In this document: in pieces, positions 1 through 5,785 of the stretch
Layout: each line of letters begins with the position of its first letter
Numbering within the stretch: the stretch's first letter is position 1
NCBI GenBank assembly: GCA_018830925.1
Contig: JAHJRK010000198.1
Span: forward strand, 1-12,450
Reading direction: 5' to 3'
DNA: 12,450 bases
Source: Pseudomonadota bacterium
Lineage (GTDB): Bacteria > Desulfobacterota > Desulfobacteria > Desulfobacterales > RPRI01
Made by a program: the position numbers and the translations under genes
The notes under the pieces: model-generated
Told to the model about the DNA's origin: nothing
The model's database searches: none
What the model saw: the letters and a program-made list of their open reading frames with translations, nothing else

Positions 1-1551
1 CATCCCTTTTCCATAAAAGACATGGATATAGCGGTCAGCCGGATATATAAAGCAATTAAATACCATGAAAAGATACTCGTATTCGGGGATTACGATGCGG
101 ACGGGGTGACCTCGACTGCGCTTCTTATGGAATTTTTCAGGCATGCCGGCGCTGATGTATCATATTATATTCCCCACAGAACAAAAGAAGGATACGGCCT
201 GCAGAAAAGCCATATAACCGGAATAGCAGTACCGGGCAGGATAAACCTGATTATTACCGTTGACTGCGGCTCAAGCAGCCATGAAGCTGTAAAAGCAGCC
301 CTTGATGCCGGAATAGAGACAGTCATAACAGATCATCATATAGTTCCGGAAAAGCTTCCCGAAGCTATAGCGGTAATCAGCCCGAAACGTTTAGACTGCG
401 GCTCCGGACTTGGTCACCTTGCCGGTGTCGGAGTCGCTTTTTACCTCATTATTTGCCTGCGGAAATTTCTTCGTGACATGCATTTCTGGGAGAGCCGTCC
501 CGAACCGAACCTGAGAGATTTCTGCGACCTTATAGCACTTGGCACTATCGCAGACATGGTTCCCCTTACAGGAGAAAACAGGATTTTCACAAAAACCGGA
601 CTTGATCTGATTAATGCAGGCAACAGGATCGGAATAAGCTCCCTCATAAAGGAAAGCTGTTCAAATAAATATCCCCTCGACGCTGAAGATATAGCCTTCA
701 GAATTGCTCCCCGCATAAACGCGATGGGAAGGATTGATCATGCGAAAGAAGCCGTTGAGCTGCTTTTAACCGACAATCCCGGCGCTGCAGGCCAAATAGC
801 CCGGCAAATGAATATGATGAATGCTAAAAGGCAAAAGATTGAAAGAATGATTTTTACCAACATCCTTGAATATATAGATAATAATCCGGATACGCTTAAG
901 CATCAATCGATTGTTCTCTCCCACCAGAGCTGGCATGAAGGCGTTCTTGGCATAGTTGCCTCGAAGATGGTTGAGAGGTTTCACCGTCCAGTCGTGCTTT
1001 TTGCGGAAAAAGATGTTTTTGCAAAAGGATCCGGAAGAAGTATTGCTTCTTTTAATCTTTACGAAGGGCTTAAAGTATGCTCAAAGGCGCTGGAGGGCTT
1101 CGGCGGCCATTCAATGGCCGCCGGTTTAAGTATTAAGATAGAAAATATCGATTTATTTAAGAAAGAATTTGAAAATACGGTTATAAACATGTCCCTCCCG
1201 GAAGACTCGTTGCCCTATATCTCTATCGATCATGAACTCGGATTTAATGATATCAACACAAATCTTATTGACGAACTTGAATCCTTGAAACCTTTCGGTG
1301 CTGGCAATCCCGAACCGGTTTTTCTTGCCCGCAATGTAACGGTGATATCTTCAGAAATTGTGGGAGAAAACCACAGACGCATGCTTTTAAGTCAGTCTTT
1401 GGGGAAGGAAGATAAAATCTATAATGCCATACATTTTAATGTTGATCCGGATTTGGATGAAAATAAATATTTTGACGAAATGGCTTTCCGGCTGCGATGG
1501 AACCGGTGGAACGGGAATAAATCGATTCAGCTTGTTATTGAAAACATATAA
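1..1551 (+). CDS. recJ: Single-stranded-DNA-specific exonuclease RecJ (5' end cut off by the window)
   Basis: RecJ is a 5'-3' exonuclease on single-stranded DNA, acting in recombinational repair and mismatch repair in the cytoplasm. The frame is open from base 1 and encodes 516 visible residues, so the gene begins upstream; the ATG at 22 is internal. About 50-70 N-terminal residues are probably missing relative to a usual length near 570. The DHH phosphoesterase core is clear: DYDADG at visible residues 30-35, a DCGSSS motif near 88, and DHH at 111-113. A DHHA1 domain follows, with the GGHSMAAG substrate-binding motif encoded from 1102. The C-terminal OB-fold region ends with FRLRWNRWNG and a hydrophobic IQLVIENI strand. 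The next gene starts 103 nt downstream on the same strand. Seen: motifs and open 5' end. Known: family function. No frameshift or missing catalytic residue is apparent. Confidence 0.96.
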   Translation, partial: HPFSIKDMDIAVSRIYKAIKYHEKILVFGDYDADGVTSTALLMEFFRHAGADVSYYIPHRTKEGYGLQKSHITGIAVPGRINLIITVDCGSSSHEAVKAALDAGIETVITDHHIVPEKLPEAIAVISPKRLDCGSGLGHLAGVGVAFYLIICLRKFLRDMHFWESRPEPNLRDFCDLIALGTIADMVPLTGENRIFTKTGLDLINAGNRIGISSLIKESCSNKYPLDAEDIAFRIAPRINAMGRIDHAKEAVELLLTDNPGAAGQIARQMNMMNAKRQKIERMIFTNILEYIDNNPDTLKHQSIVLSHQSWHEGVLGIVASKMVERFHRPVVLFAEKDVFAKGSGRSIASFNLYEGLKVCSKALEGFGGHSMAAGLSIKIENIDLFKKEFENTVINMSLPEDSLPYISIDHELGFNDINTNLIDELESLKPFGAGNPEPVFLARNVTVISSEIVGENHRRMLLSQSLGKEDKIYNAIHFNVDPDLDENKYFDEMAFRLRWNRWNGNKSIQLVIENI

Positions 1552-1558
1552 ATTTTCC

Positions 1559-1587
1559 TTGCAATCCGGTTAGTCAGCAATTATTAT
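1559..1587 (+). promoter_or_regulatory. Candidate sigma70-type promoter for the hypothetical gene and RNase Z-like gene
   Basis: In the AT-rich 103-nt gap after recJ, TTGCAA (1559-1564) and TATTAT (1582-1587) are separated by 17 nt. They match the -35 consensus at 4/6 and the -10 consensus at 5/6. The gap is AT-rich enough for chance matches, and read-through from recJ is possible. Confidence 0.35.
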
Positions 1588-1654
1588 AAATTATCAAATA
1601 ATTCCTGATTTGTTTTATATTTATTTTATTTGAGTTTACGAAAGGTGGAAATAG

Positions 1655-2077
1655 ATGGCTAAGATATTCCGGCCAAGCACTCGGGAAGCAAGTATTTTAT
1701 CAAAAATCGAATCCTCAAAAGAATATGCACGCAGACAGGCAATATACGGCATTAAAGATTGTGTGGAGCCTCTTTCCAATGCTATTGCCACGAAACTGAT
1801 TGAAAACAATCTCATCGAAACAACCAATAAGAACAGCTCTGAAGAGCAGATCCGGAAATGCCTTGAAAAATTAACCCGATCCGAGGATTTTGATATCGAT
1901 TTTACTATTGCTCCTTATCGAAATCTCGTAACCCAACCCAATATAGTATCCCTCTATGTTACCTCTTTTATAATCGAACAGCTCATAAAACATAAGGATA
2001 TCGTAGAAATTTTCGGCTCAGATGAAGAGATATATACTTGTATTAACAGACAGGTCGTGAAATTTTTACCGGCATAA
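1655..2077 (+). CDS. Conserved-looking protein of unknown function, 140 aa, coupled to RNase Z-like gene
   Basis: I do not recognise this family. The product is a small soluble, mostly helical protein of 140 residues with no signal peptide, membrane segment or obvious catalytic motif. The N-terminal third (about residues 10-55) is rich in alternating charged and hydrophobic residues (ILSKIESSKEYARRQAIYGI), suggesting amphipathic helices. Residues 62-90 form a second charged helical stretch, and a hydrophobic helix-like stretch (VSLYVTSFIIEQLIKH) lies near 100-115. The ATG is well supported by an AAAGGTGG Shine-Dalgarno ending about 6 nt upstream. The stop overlaps the next ATG by one base (TAATG at 2075-2079), so translation of the two is probably coupled. 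The tight linkage suggests a function related to RNA processing, but that is inference only. Confidence 0.85.
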   Translation: MAKIFRPSTREASILSKIESSKEYARRQAIYGIKDCVEPLSNAIATKLIENNLIETTNKNSSEEQIRKCLEKLTRSEDFDIDFTIAPYRNLVTQPNIVSLYVTSFIIEQLIKHKDIVEIFGSDEEIYTCINRQVVKFLPA

Positions 2078-3102
2078 TGCGCCCATTCTTCCATCCAAGG
2101 ACAATAAACGGCCCTTTCGGTGATCCGGCACTATTTATATCCTTCCTGTTTGAAAAACGGGCTGTTTTGTTTGATCTTGGCGATATTTATTCCCTTCCCT
2201 CAAAAGATATCCAGAAAATCAGCCATGTTTTCGTTTCACATACCCATATGGATCATTTTTCAGGTTTTGACAGGCTGCTACGTCTTTTTCTCGGGCGCAA
2301 CAAAGACCTTTATATCTATGGACCTGAAGGATTTTTAAATAATGTCGAGGGCAAGCTCGCCGGTTATTCCTGGAATCTTGTAGAAAATTACGAATATAAC
2401 CTGACGATTCATGCGACACAGGTCGATCCGAAACGCCTTGTAAAAAAAACATACCGGTGCAGAAACAGGTTCGCACCGGACCCTGAAACCGTGATAAATA
2501 ATTTCAACGGAACTCTCCATGAAGAACCTGCCTTTGCTGTTTCTGCATTAATTCTAGACCACGGAATACCCTGTCTCGGATTTTCGATGAAAGAGCGCTT
2601 TCACGTCAATATATTAAAAGAAAATGTTGTATCTTTGGGGCTTGAAATCGGACCCTGGCTCACAGAATTCAAGGAAGCTTTGTTTAGCGGACAGGATTCC
2701 GATTCGGACTTTGAAGTCCATACGGGTAAAACCAAAACTGCAGGCAGGAGATTTATCTTAGGAGAGCTTTCCGAAAAGATAGCTTTAATCACTCCGGGCC
2801 AGAAAATAACCTACATCGTGGATGTGGCATTCGGCAAACCCAATCCGGATAAAATAATTGAATTCGCAAAAGATTCGGATCATCTTTACATTGAGGCAAG
2901 TTTTCTCGACAGGGACAGGGAGCTTGCGGAAAAAAAGTTTCATTTAACGGCAGGGCAGGCCGGCTATATAGCGGCAAAGGCTGAGGTAAAACAATATACA
3001 ATTTTCCATTTTTCTCCACGAAATATCGACTGTGAAGAACTTCTTCTCCGGGAAGCAGGAGAGGCTTTCGAAAATCAGAAGTCAGAAGCCAGAAGTCAGT
3101 AG
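2077..3102 (+). CDS. rnz: Ribonuclease Z-like metallo-beta-lactamase-fold hydrolase
   Basis: This is a metallo-beta-lactamase-fold protein of 341 residues with the full set of di-zinc ligand motifs of the tRNase Z/ElaC group. HTHMDH at residues 55-60 is the HxHxDH motif. DHGIP is at 161-165, and a metal-bridging Asp lies near 249 (YIVDVAF). HLTAGQAG at 289-296 matches the tRNase Z HxTAxQA motif, and HFSPR at 311-315 supplies the last His. tRNase Z cleaves the 3' trailer of tRNA precursors; the exact substrate here is inferred. Length is slightly above the usual 300-320. The last residues (QKSEARSQ) come from a GAAGTCA-type heptamer repeat at 3078-3098, so the natural C-terminus was probably altered by the repeat. 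The start overlaps the upstream stop by one nucleotide. Confidence 0.88.
   Translation: MRPFFHPRTINGPFGDPALFISFLFEKRAVLFDLGDIYSLPSKDIQKISHVFVSHTHMDHFSGFDRLLRLFLGRNKDLYIYGPEGFLNNVEGKLAGYSWNLVENYEYNLTIHATQVDPKRLVKKTYRCRNRFAPDPETVINNFNGTLHEEPAFAVSALILDHGIPCLGFSMKERFHVNILKENVVSLGLEIGPWLTEFKEALFSGQDSDSDFEVHTGKTKTAGRRFILGELSEKIALITPGQKITYIVDVAFGKPNPDKIIEFAKDSDHLYIEASFLDRDRELAEKKFHLTAGQAGYIAAKAEVKQYTIFHFSPRNIDCEELLLREAGEAFENQKSEARSQ
3078..3098 (+). repeat. Three tandem heptamers (GAAGTCA type) at the end of the RNase Z-like gene
   Basis: GAAGTCA, GAAGCCA and GAAGTCA follow one another without spacing and run into the stop codon at 3100-3102. The unit is 7 nt, so each copy shifts the reading phase. 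The array supplies the last seven or so codons of the RNase Z-like gene. Confidence 0.7.
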
Positions 3103-3130
3103 TTAAATAATATTGGAATTTGCACTTTTG

Positions 3131-3195
3131 GACGCAGATGAACGCAGGAGTTTAGACTGAAGACTATTAGCTAACAGCCTACAGACTAACAGCCT
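3131..3195. repeat. Repeat-rich spacer with a 10-bp direct repeat and a GACGCAGA-type dispersed motif
   Basis: The spacer after the RNase Z-like gene contains GACGCAGATGAACGCAGGAG (3131-3150), an internally repeated CGCAG motif. It also holds a direct repeat CTAACAGCCT at 3171-3180 and 3186-3195 with a 5-nt spacer. A related GACGCAGA motif occurs at 5746-5753. No open reading frame or RNA gene was recognised between 3103 and 3266. Confidence 0.5.
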
Positions 3196-3253
3196 GTCGA
3201 TTTGCGGATATCGGCATCCTGATTTAATCAGAAAACCGGGGAAACGGAAGGAG

Positions 3254-3294
3254 CATTAAAAAACAAAAGGGAAAAGCTTATAAGCTTTTCCCTT
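3254..3294 (-). terminator. Rho-independent terminator of the rplM-rpsI operon
   Basis: A perfect 28-nt palindrome (arms 3267-3280 and 3281-3294, core GGGAAAAGCTTA/TAAGCTTTTCCC) lies 34 nt past the rpsI stop. Read on the minus strand it is followed by TTTTGTTTTTTAA, a proper U tract. On the plus strand no T run follows the arms, so the signal belongs to the minus-strand ribosomal operon. Confidence 0.88.
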
Positions 3295-3327
3295 AAGGTT
3301 CTATATAATGAATTTTTTGGATAATTT

Positions 3328-3723
3328 CTATCGTTTTGAGAACTGATATCTTGCTCTTGCGCCTTTCTGACCGTACTTCTTTCTTTCTTTTGCTCTCGGA
3401 TCACGTCTTACAAAGCCGGCTTTTTTCAGTACCTGTCTCAAATCAGGGTTGGCAATGAGCAGGGCTCTTGTTATTCCAAGCCTAACAGCCCCTGCCTGCC
3501 CGCTGATTCCTCCGCCCAAAACGCGGATCTTAACATCAAATGTTCCAAGCGTGTTTGTGATTGAAAAAGGCTTTATCAAGTCGACTCTTGCCGATTCGAC
3601 TTTGAAATATTTTTCAACAGGCTGGTTATTAATGATGAATTGACCGGTTCCCGGTTTAAGCCAGGTCCTTGCAATTGCGCTTTTCCGTCTTCCGGTAGCA
3701 TAAAATACATTCTGTTTATCCAT
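3328..3723 (-). CDS. rpsI: 30S ribosomal protein S9 (uS9)
   Basis: uS9 is a component of the small ribosomal subunit head; its C-terminal tail reaches the P-site tRNA. The 131-residue length is typical. Diagnostic stretches are visible: YATGRRKSAIARTWL at residues 9-23, the GGGISGQAGAVRLGITRAL region near 70-88, and the basic tail KKYGQKGARARYQFSKR ending in the invariant SKR. An ATG start with a GGGGA Shine-Dalgarno five nucleotides upstream supports the start. It lies 38 nt after rplM on the same strand, the standard bacterial rplM-rpsI pair, and is followed by the operon terminator. Nothing is unusual. Confidence 0.98.
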   Translation of the reverse strand: MDKQNVFYATGRRKSAIARTWLKPGTGQFIINNQPVEKYFKVESARVDLIKPFSITNTLGTFDVKIRVLGGGISGQAGAVRLGITRALLIANPDLRQVLKKAGFVRRDPRAKERKKYGQKGARARYQFSKR

Positions 3724-3761
3724 TTAATTCCCCAGTAAAAAATATCATAAAAATGAATTAA

Positions 3762-4196
3762 TTAAAGTTTTATTACCTCAGGGCTCTGGGCCTCATGAGG
3801 ATGCTTATCGCCCTTATAAACTTTCAATTTTTTATAAAGCGCCGACCCCAGTTTGTTTTTGGGCAGCATGCCTTTAACGGCAAACCGGATAATATCTTCA
3901 GGTTTTTTTTCTAAAAGTTTTTTTGCGGTAATCTCCTTGAGCCCGCCCGTATAGCCGCTGTGCCTGTAATAGCGTTTCTGTTCAAGCTTTTTCCCGGTAA
4001 GCGAAATCTTCTCGGCATTGATTACGATAACGCTCTCCCCGGTATCCACATGAGGCGTAAATAAAGGATTGTTTTTGCCTCTCAACCGGGAAGCCACATT
4101 GGAAGCAAGCCTTCCCAGGATAGCTCCGTTTGCGTCGATAACCACCCATCTGTTTACAAAATCCGTCTTTTTTGCGCTGTATGTATATTTTTTCAC
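3762..4196 (-). CDS. rplM: 50S ribosomal protein L13 (uL13)
   Basis: uL13 is an early-assembling protein of the large subunit. The 144-residue length fits the family. Recognisable stretches are RWVVIDANGAILGRLAS at residues 16-32, YYRHSGYTGGLK near 76-87, AVKGMLPKNKLG near 107-118, and the C-terminal LKVYKGDKHPHEAQSPE. The start codon is GTG (complement of 4194-4196), preceded by a CAGGAG Shine-Dalgarno (complement of 4207-4212) at a 10-nt spacing. It is the first gene of the rplM-rpsI operon and lies downstream of a clear promoter. Confidence 0.98.
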   Translation of the reverse strand: MKKYTYSAKKTDFVNRWVVIDANGAILGRLASNVASRLRGKNNPLFTPHVDTGESVIVINAEKISLTGKKLEQKRYYRHSGYTGGLKEITAKKLLEKKPEDIIRFAVKGMLPKNKLGSALYKKLKVYKGDKHPHEAQSPEVIKL

Positions 4197-4230
4197 AACA
4201 AATAAACTCCTGTAATTTTAGAATCTAAAC

Positions 4231-4259
4231 TTTCTAATGAAATTAGCTATCCGTGTCAA
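4231..4259 (-). promoter_or_regulatory. Sigma70-type promoter of the rplM-rpsI operon
   Basis: On the minus strand, a perfect -35 hexamer TTGACA (complement of 4254-4259) is followed after exactly 17 nt by TAGAAA (complement of 4231-4236; 4/6 match to the -10). It lies 35 nt before the rplM GTG, leaving a short AT-rich leader that carries the Shine-Dalgarno. Confidence 0.72.
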
Positions 4260-4352
4260 GAAAAAACTAAATAATCTTTTAATAAACTAAAGACTTCACT
4301 GCATGTTTTTCTGTTCCGAGGGAAAAGGCTGCGAAAACATTCCGTATATCCG

Positions 4353-4381
4353 TTGTATTTTATTTGTGCATACATTATCAT
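4353..4381 (+). promoter_or_regulatory. Candidate promoter for the CYTH-domain gene
   Basis: TTGTAT (4353-4358) and TATCAT (4376-4381) are spaced by 17 nt. The -10 matches 5/6 and the -35 only 3/6. An overlapping alternative is TTGTGC (4364-4369) with TAGTAT (4387-4392), also at 17 nt. The region is very AT-rich, so chance matches are likely. Confidence 0.3.
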
Positions 4382-4404
4382 ATAACTAGTATATTAAACA
4401 AGAT

Positions 4405-4548
4405 AAATATGATGGTTTCGTAATAAGTCATATGCGAACGGATTTGATATTCTTGGGCAATTCCCCAAAATCTCATCGAGTTAGCATATCTGGACTTTCT
4501 AAGAGTTTGCCAAATATGGCCGAAGGCCATTTACGTGGAGATCAGAAA
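4405..4548 (+). other. Hairpin-bearing leader of the CYTH gene, possibly a degenerate MITE
   Basis: This stretch between the candidate promoter and the preferred CYTH start contains two simple hairpins. One is TTGGG/CCCAA with a 6-nt loop (4453-4468); the other is ATGGCC-GAA-GGCCAT (4516-4530). Its left edge (GATGGTTTCGTAATAAGTCA, 4411-4430) resembles ends of small dispersed elements that I associate with related genomes. Roughly inverted, weakly matching sequence lies near 4492-4516. It could be a relic element, an untranslated leader, or simply spacer. The rest of the divergent spacer (4260-4352) shows nothing further. Confidence 0.3.
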
Positions 4549-5181
4549 ATGAAGAAGATAACGGACGACCCGGAACATTTTGAAACCGAAGTAAAATTCC
4601 TTATCACTGATGCAGGCTGCCTCCGCGAAAAGCTCATATCCCTTGGAGCTGTATCAGGCGGCAATATCTTTGAAACCAATATACGCTTTGATGATAAAAA
4701 CAAAATCCTGTTTAAAAATAAATCGCTGCTCAGGCTCCGCAAAGACGCAATAACGACTCTTACCTTTAAATCCCGGCCTTCTGCTAAAGACAACCGGTTT
4801 AAAATAATGAGAGAACTTGAAGTGGAAGTCAGTGACTTCTTTATCGCCGGTCAAATACTCGAATCCCTTGGTTTCATTAAGGAACAAATATACGAAAAAT
4901 GGCGTGAAACCCTGACAATTTCCAGTACATGTTTCTGTATTGATAAAATGCCTTATGGGGATTTTCTTGAAATAGAAGGGCAGAAGGAGGAGATTATAAA
5001 ATACTCATCTTTGCTCGGATTTGACTGGGAAAAAAGGATACTGCTCAACTATCTTGAATTGTTCGATCTATTAAAAAAATCCCTTGATCTTCCCTTTTCA
5101 GATGTAACCTTCGAAAATTTCAAAAACATCAGGATTGATTTTTCAAGATATCTTAATAAAGTTAAAGCGGGAAGGATATGA
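4549..5181 (+). CDS. CYTH-domain protein (class IV adenylate cyclase / inorganic polyphosphate or thiamine-triphosphate phosphatase superfamily)
   Basis: CYTH proteins bind triphosphates inside an eight-stranded tunnel. Members include class IV adenylate cyclase (CyaB) and triphosphatases, and the substrate cannot be told from this sequence. Numbering from the preferred ATG at 4549 gives 210 residues. The signature ExExK is ETEVK at residues 12-16. Charged tunnel strands follow: LLRLRKD (60-66), LTFKSR (71-76), ELEVEV (89-94), YEKWRET (115-121) and IDKMPYGDFLEIEG (131-144). About 40 further residues form a C-terminal helical tail. The frame also opens at 4432, but those 39 extra residues look non-coding, lack homology to the family and cover hairpins. 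The 4549 ATG has GGAG eight nucleotides upstream (4537-4540). It is divergent from rplM and convergent with the bactofilin gene. Confidence 0.88.
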   Translation: MKKITDDPEHFETEVKFLITDAGCLREKLISLGAVSGGNIFETNIRFDDKNKILFKNKSLLRLRKDAITTLTFKSRPSAKDNRFKIMRELEVEVSDFFIAGQILESLGFIKEQIYEKWRETLTISSTCFCIDKMPYGDFLEIEGQKEEIIKYSSLLGFDWEKRILLNYLELFDLLKKSLDLPFSDVTFENFKNIRIDFSRYLNKVKAGRI

Positions 5182-5209
5182 CAGATTTATATGGAGCCAT
5201 AACAGCCTA

Positions 5210-5593
5210 TTAATTCAGCTCATCTCTCTCGGCTGAGAGAGGCTCTTTTTCGGATTCGGAATTCAGATCTTTTGTGCATCTTATGTCGCCGTTTAAAAGC
5301 CCTCCTGTTTCAACAACAAGGCTTTTACATGAAATATTTCCGTGACAAATCCCGGTTGACAGAATAACAACTTCATTTAATGCAGTTATATACCCTTCAA
5401 ACCGCCCTCCGATGGTGACATTCTCGGCATTTATTTCAGCTATGACAATGCCTTCTTCTGAAATAATCAGATTCTCCCCTGCTATTGTTCCTTCCAGAGA
5501 GCCTTTAATTATAAGCTTGCCCTTAAATGAAAAGGCTCCTTTTAGCCTCAATTCACTATCAAAAATCGATATGTTGGAATTTTTATCTCCCAC
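5210..5593 (-). CDS. Bactofilin (polymer-forming cytoskeletal protein, CcmA type)
   Basis: Bactofilins self-assemble into nucleotide-free filaments at the inner membrane and localise cell-wall enzymes; CcmA of Helicobacter is the comparison. The product has the repetitive beta-helix pattern of the family. FSFKGKLIIKGSLEGTI, NLIISEEGIVIAEI, NVTIGGRFEGYI, EVVILSTGICHGNI and LVVETGGLLNGDI are successive rungs with Gly at turns. A short polar N-terminus and an acidic disordered tail flank the core. The frame extends to a TTG at 5659 with no Shine-Dalgarno. I prefer the GTG at 5591-5593, preceded by CAGGAGAGG at five nucleotides, giving 127 residues, close to family size. The gene follows the M99 carboxypeptidase by 192 nt on the same strand. 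This supports a shared role in cell shape, as an inference from Helicobacter shape genes. Confidence 0.9.
   Translation of the reverse strand: MGDKNSNISIFDSELRLKGAFSFKGKLIIKGSLEGTIAGENLIISEEGIVIAEINAENVTIGGRFEGYITALNEVVILSTGICHGNISCKSLVVETGGLLNGDIRCTKDLNSESEKEPLSAERDELN
5224..5250 (+). terminator. Rho-independent terminator of the CYTH gene, inside the bactofilin 3' end
   Basis: CTCTCTC (5224-5230), loop GGCT, and GAGAGAG (5235-5241) form a 7-bp stem. It is followed by GCTC and a T5 run (5246-5250) on the plus strand, 43 nt after the CYTH stop. It overlaps codons for the acidic tail of the convergent bactofilin. Confidence 0.65.
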
Positions 5594-5785
5594 GACCTCT
5601 CCTGAATCGTATCCACCCGGAAACAAAGTTTGGACAAAGTTGAGTTTCCAAAACGGCAATAGACAATTTTGGGCAAACTCAAGAAAATGAAGGTACTACA
5701 CTTTAGACATACGCACAGTCTGTCGCACACGAAATCTCTCAGATTGACGCAGAGATCGCACAAAAGGGCCATTTCCGGACGGAAA
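5594..5785. repeat. Spacer between the carboxypeptidase and bactofilin genes with ACGCAGAGA-type dispersed repeat
   Basis: The 192-nt spacer contains low-complexity GCA/GAGA-rich sequence. ACGCAGAGA occurs at 5747-5755 and again at 5795-5803, the latter inside the last codons of the carboxypeptidase gene. A weak hairpin (TTTCC/GGAAA, 5772-5785) lies just after that gene's stop and might slow transcription on the minus strand. No convincing promoter for the bactofilin gene was found. Confidence 0.4.

Noticed and set aside
441..716. Minus-strand open frame inside recJ
   Set aside because: It is wholly antisense to a well-supported coding region with no Shine-Dalgarno or recognisable domain.
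1101..1123. Perfect 10-bp palindrome with a 3-nt loop inside recJ
   Set aside because: It encodes the conserved GGHSMAAG motif of the DHHA1 domain, whose codons (GGC GGC CAT and ATG GCC GCC) are naturally complementary; no separate function is needed.
3267..3294. Bidirectional terminator also serving the RNase Z-like gene
   Set aside because: The hairpin is symmetric, but no T run follows it on the plus strand, so only the minus-strand role is supported.
4432..4548. In-frame N-terminal extension of the CYTH protein (39 residues)
   Set aside because: The extra residues lack the character of the family, cover hairpins and an element-like sequence, and have no Shine-Dalgarno; the ATG at 4549 has one and places the ExExK motif near the N-terminus as usual.
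5594..5659. TTG start giving a 149-residue bactofilin
   Set aside because: No Shine-Dalgarno precedes it, whereas the GTG at 5593 has CAGGAGAGG at good spacing and gives a usual family length.
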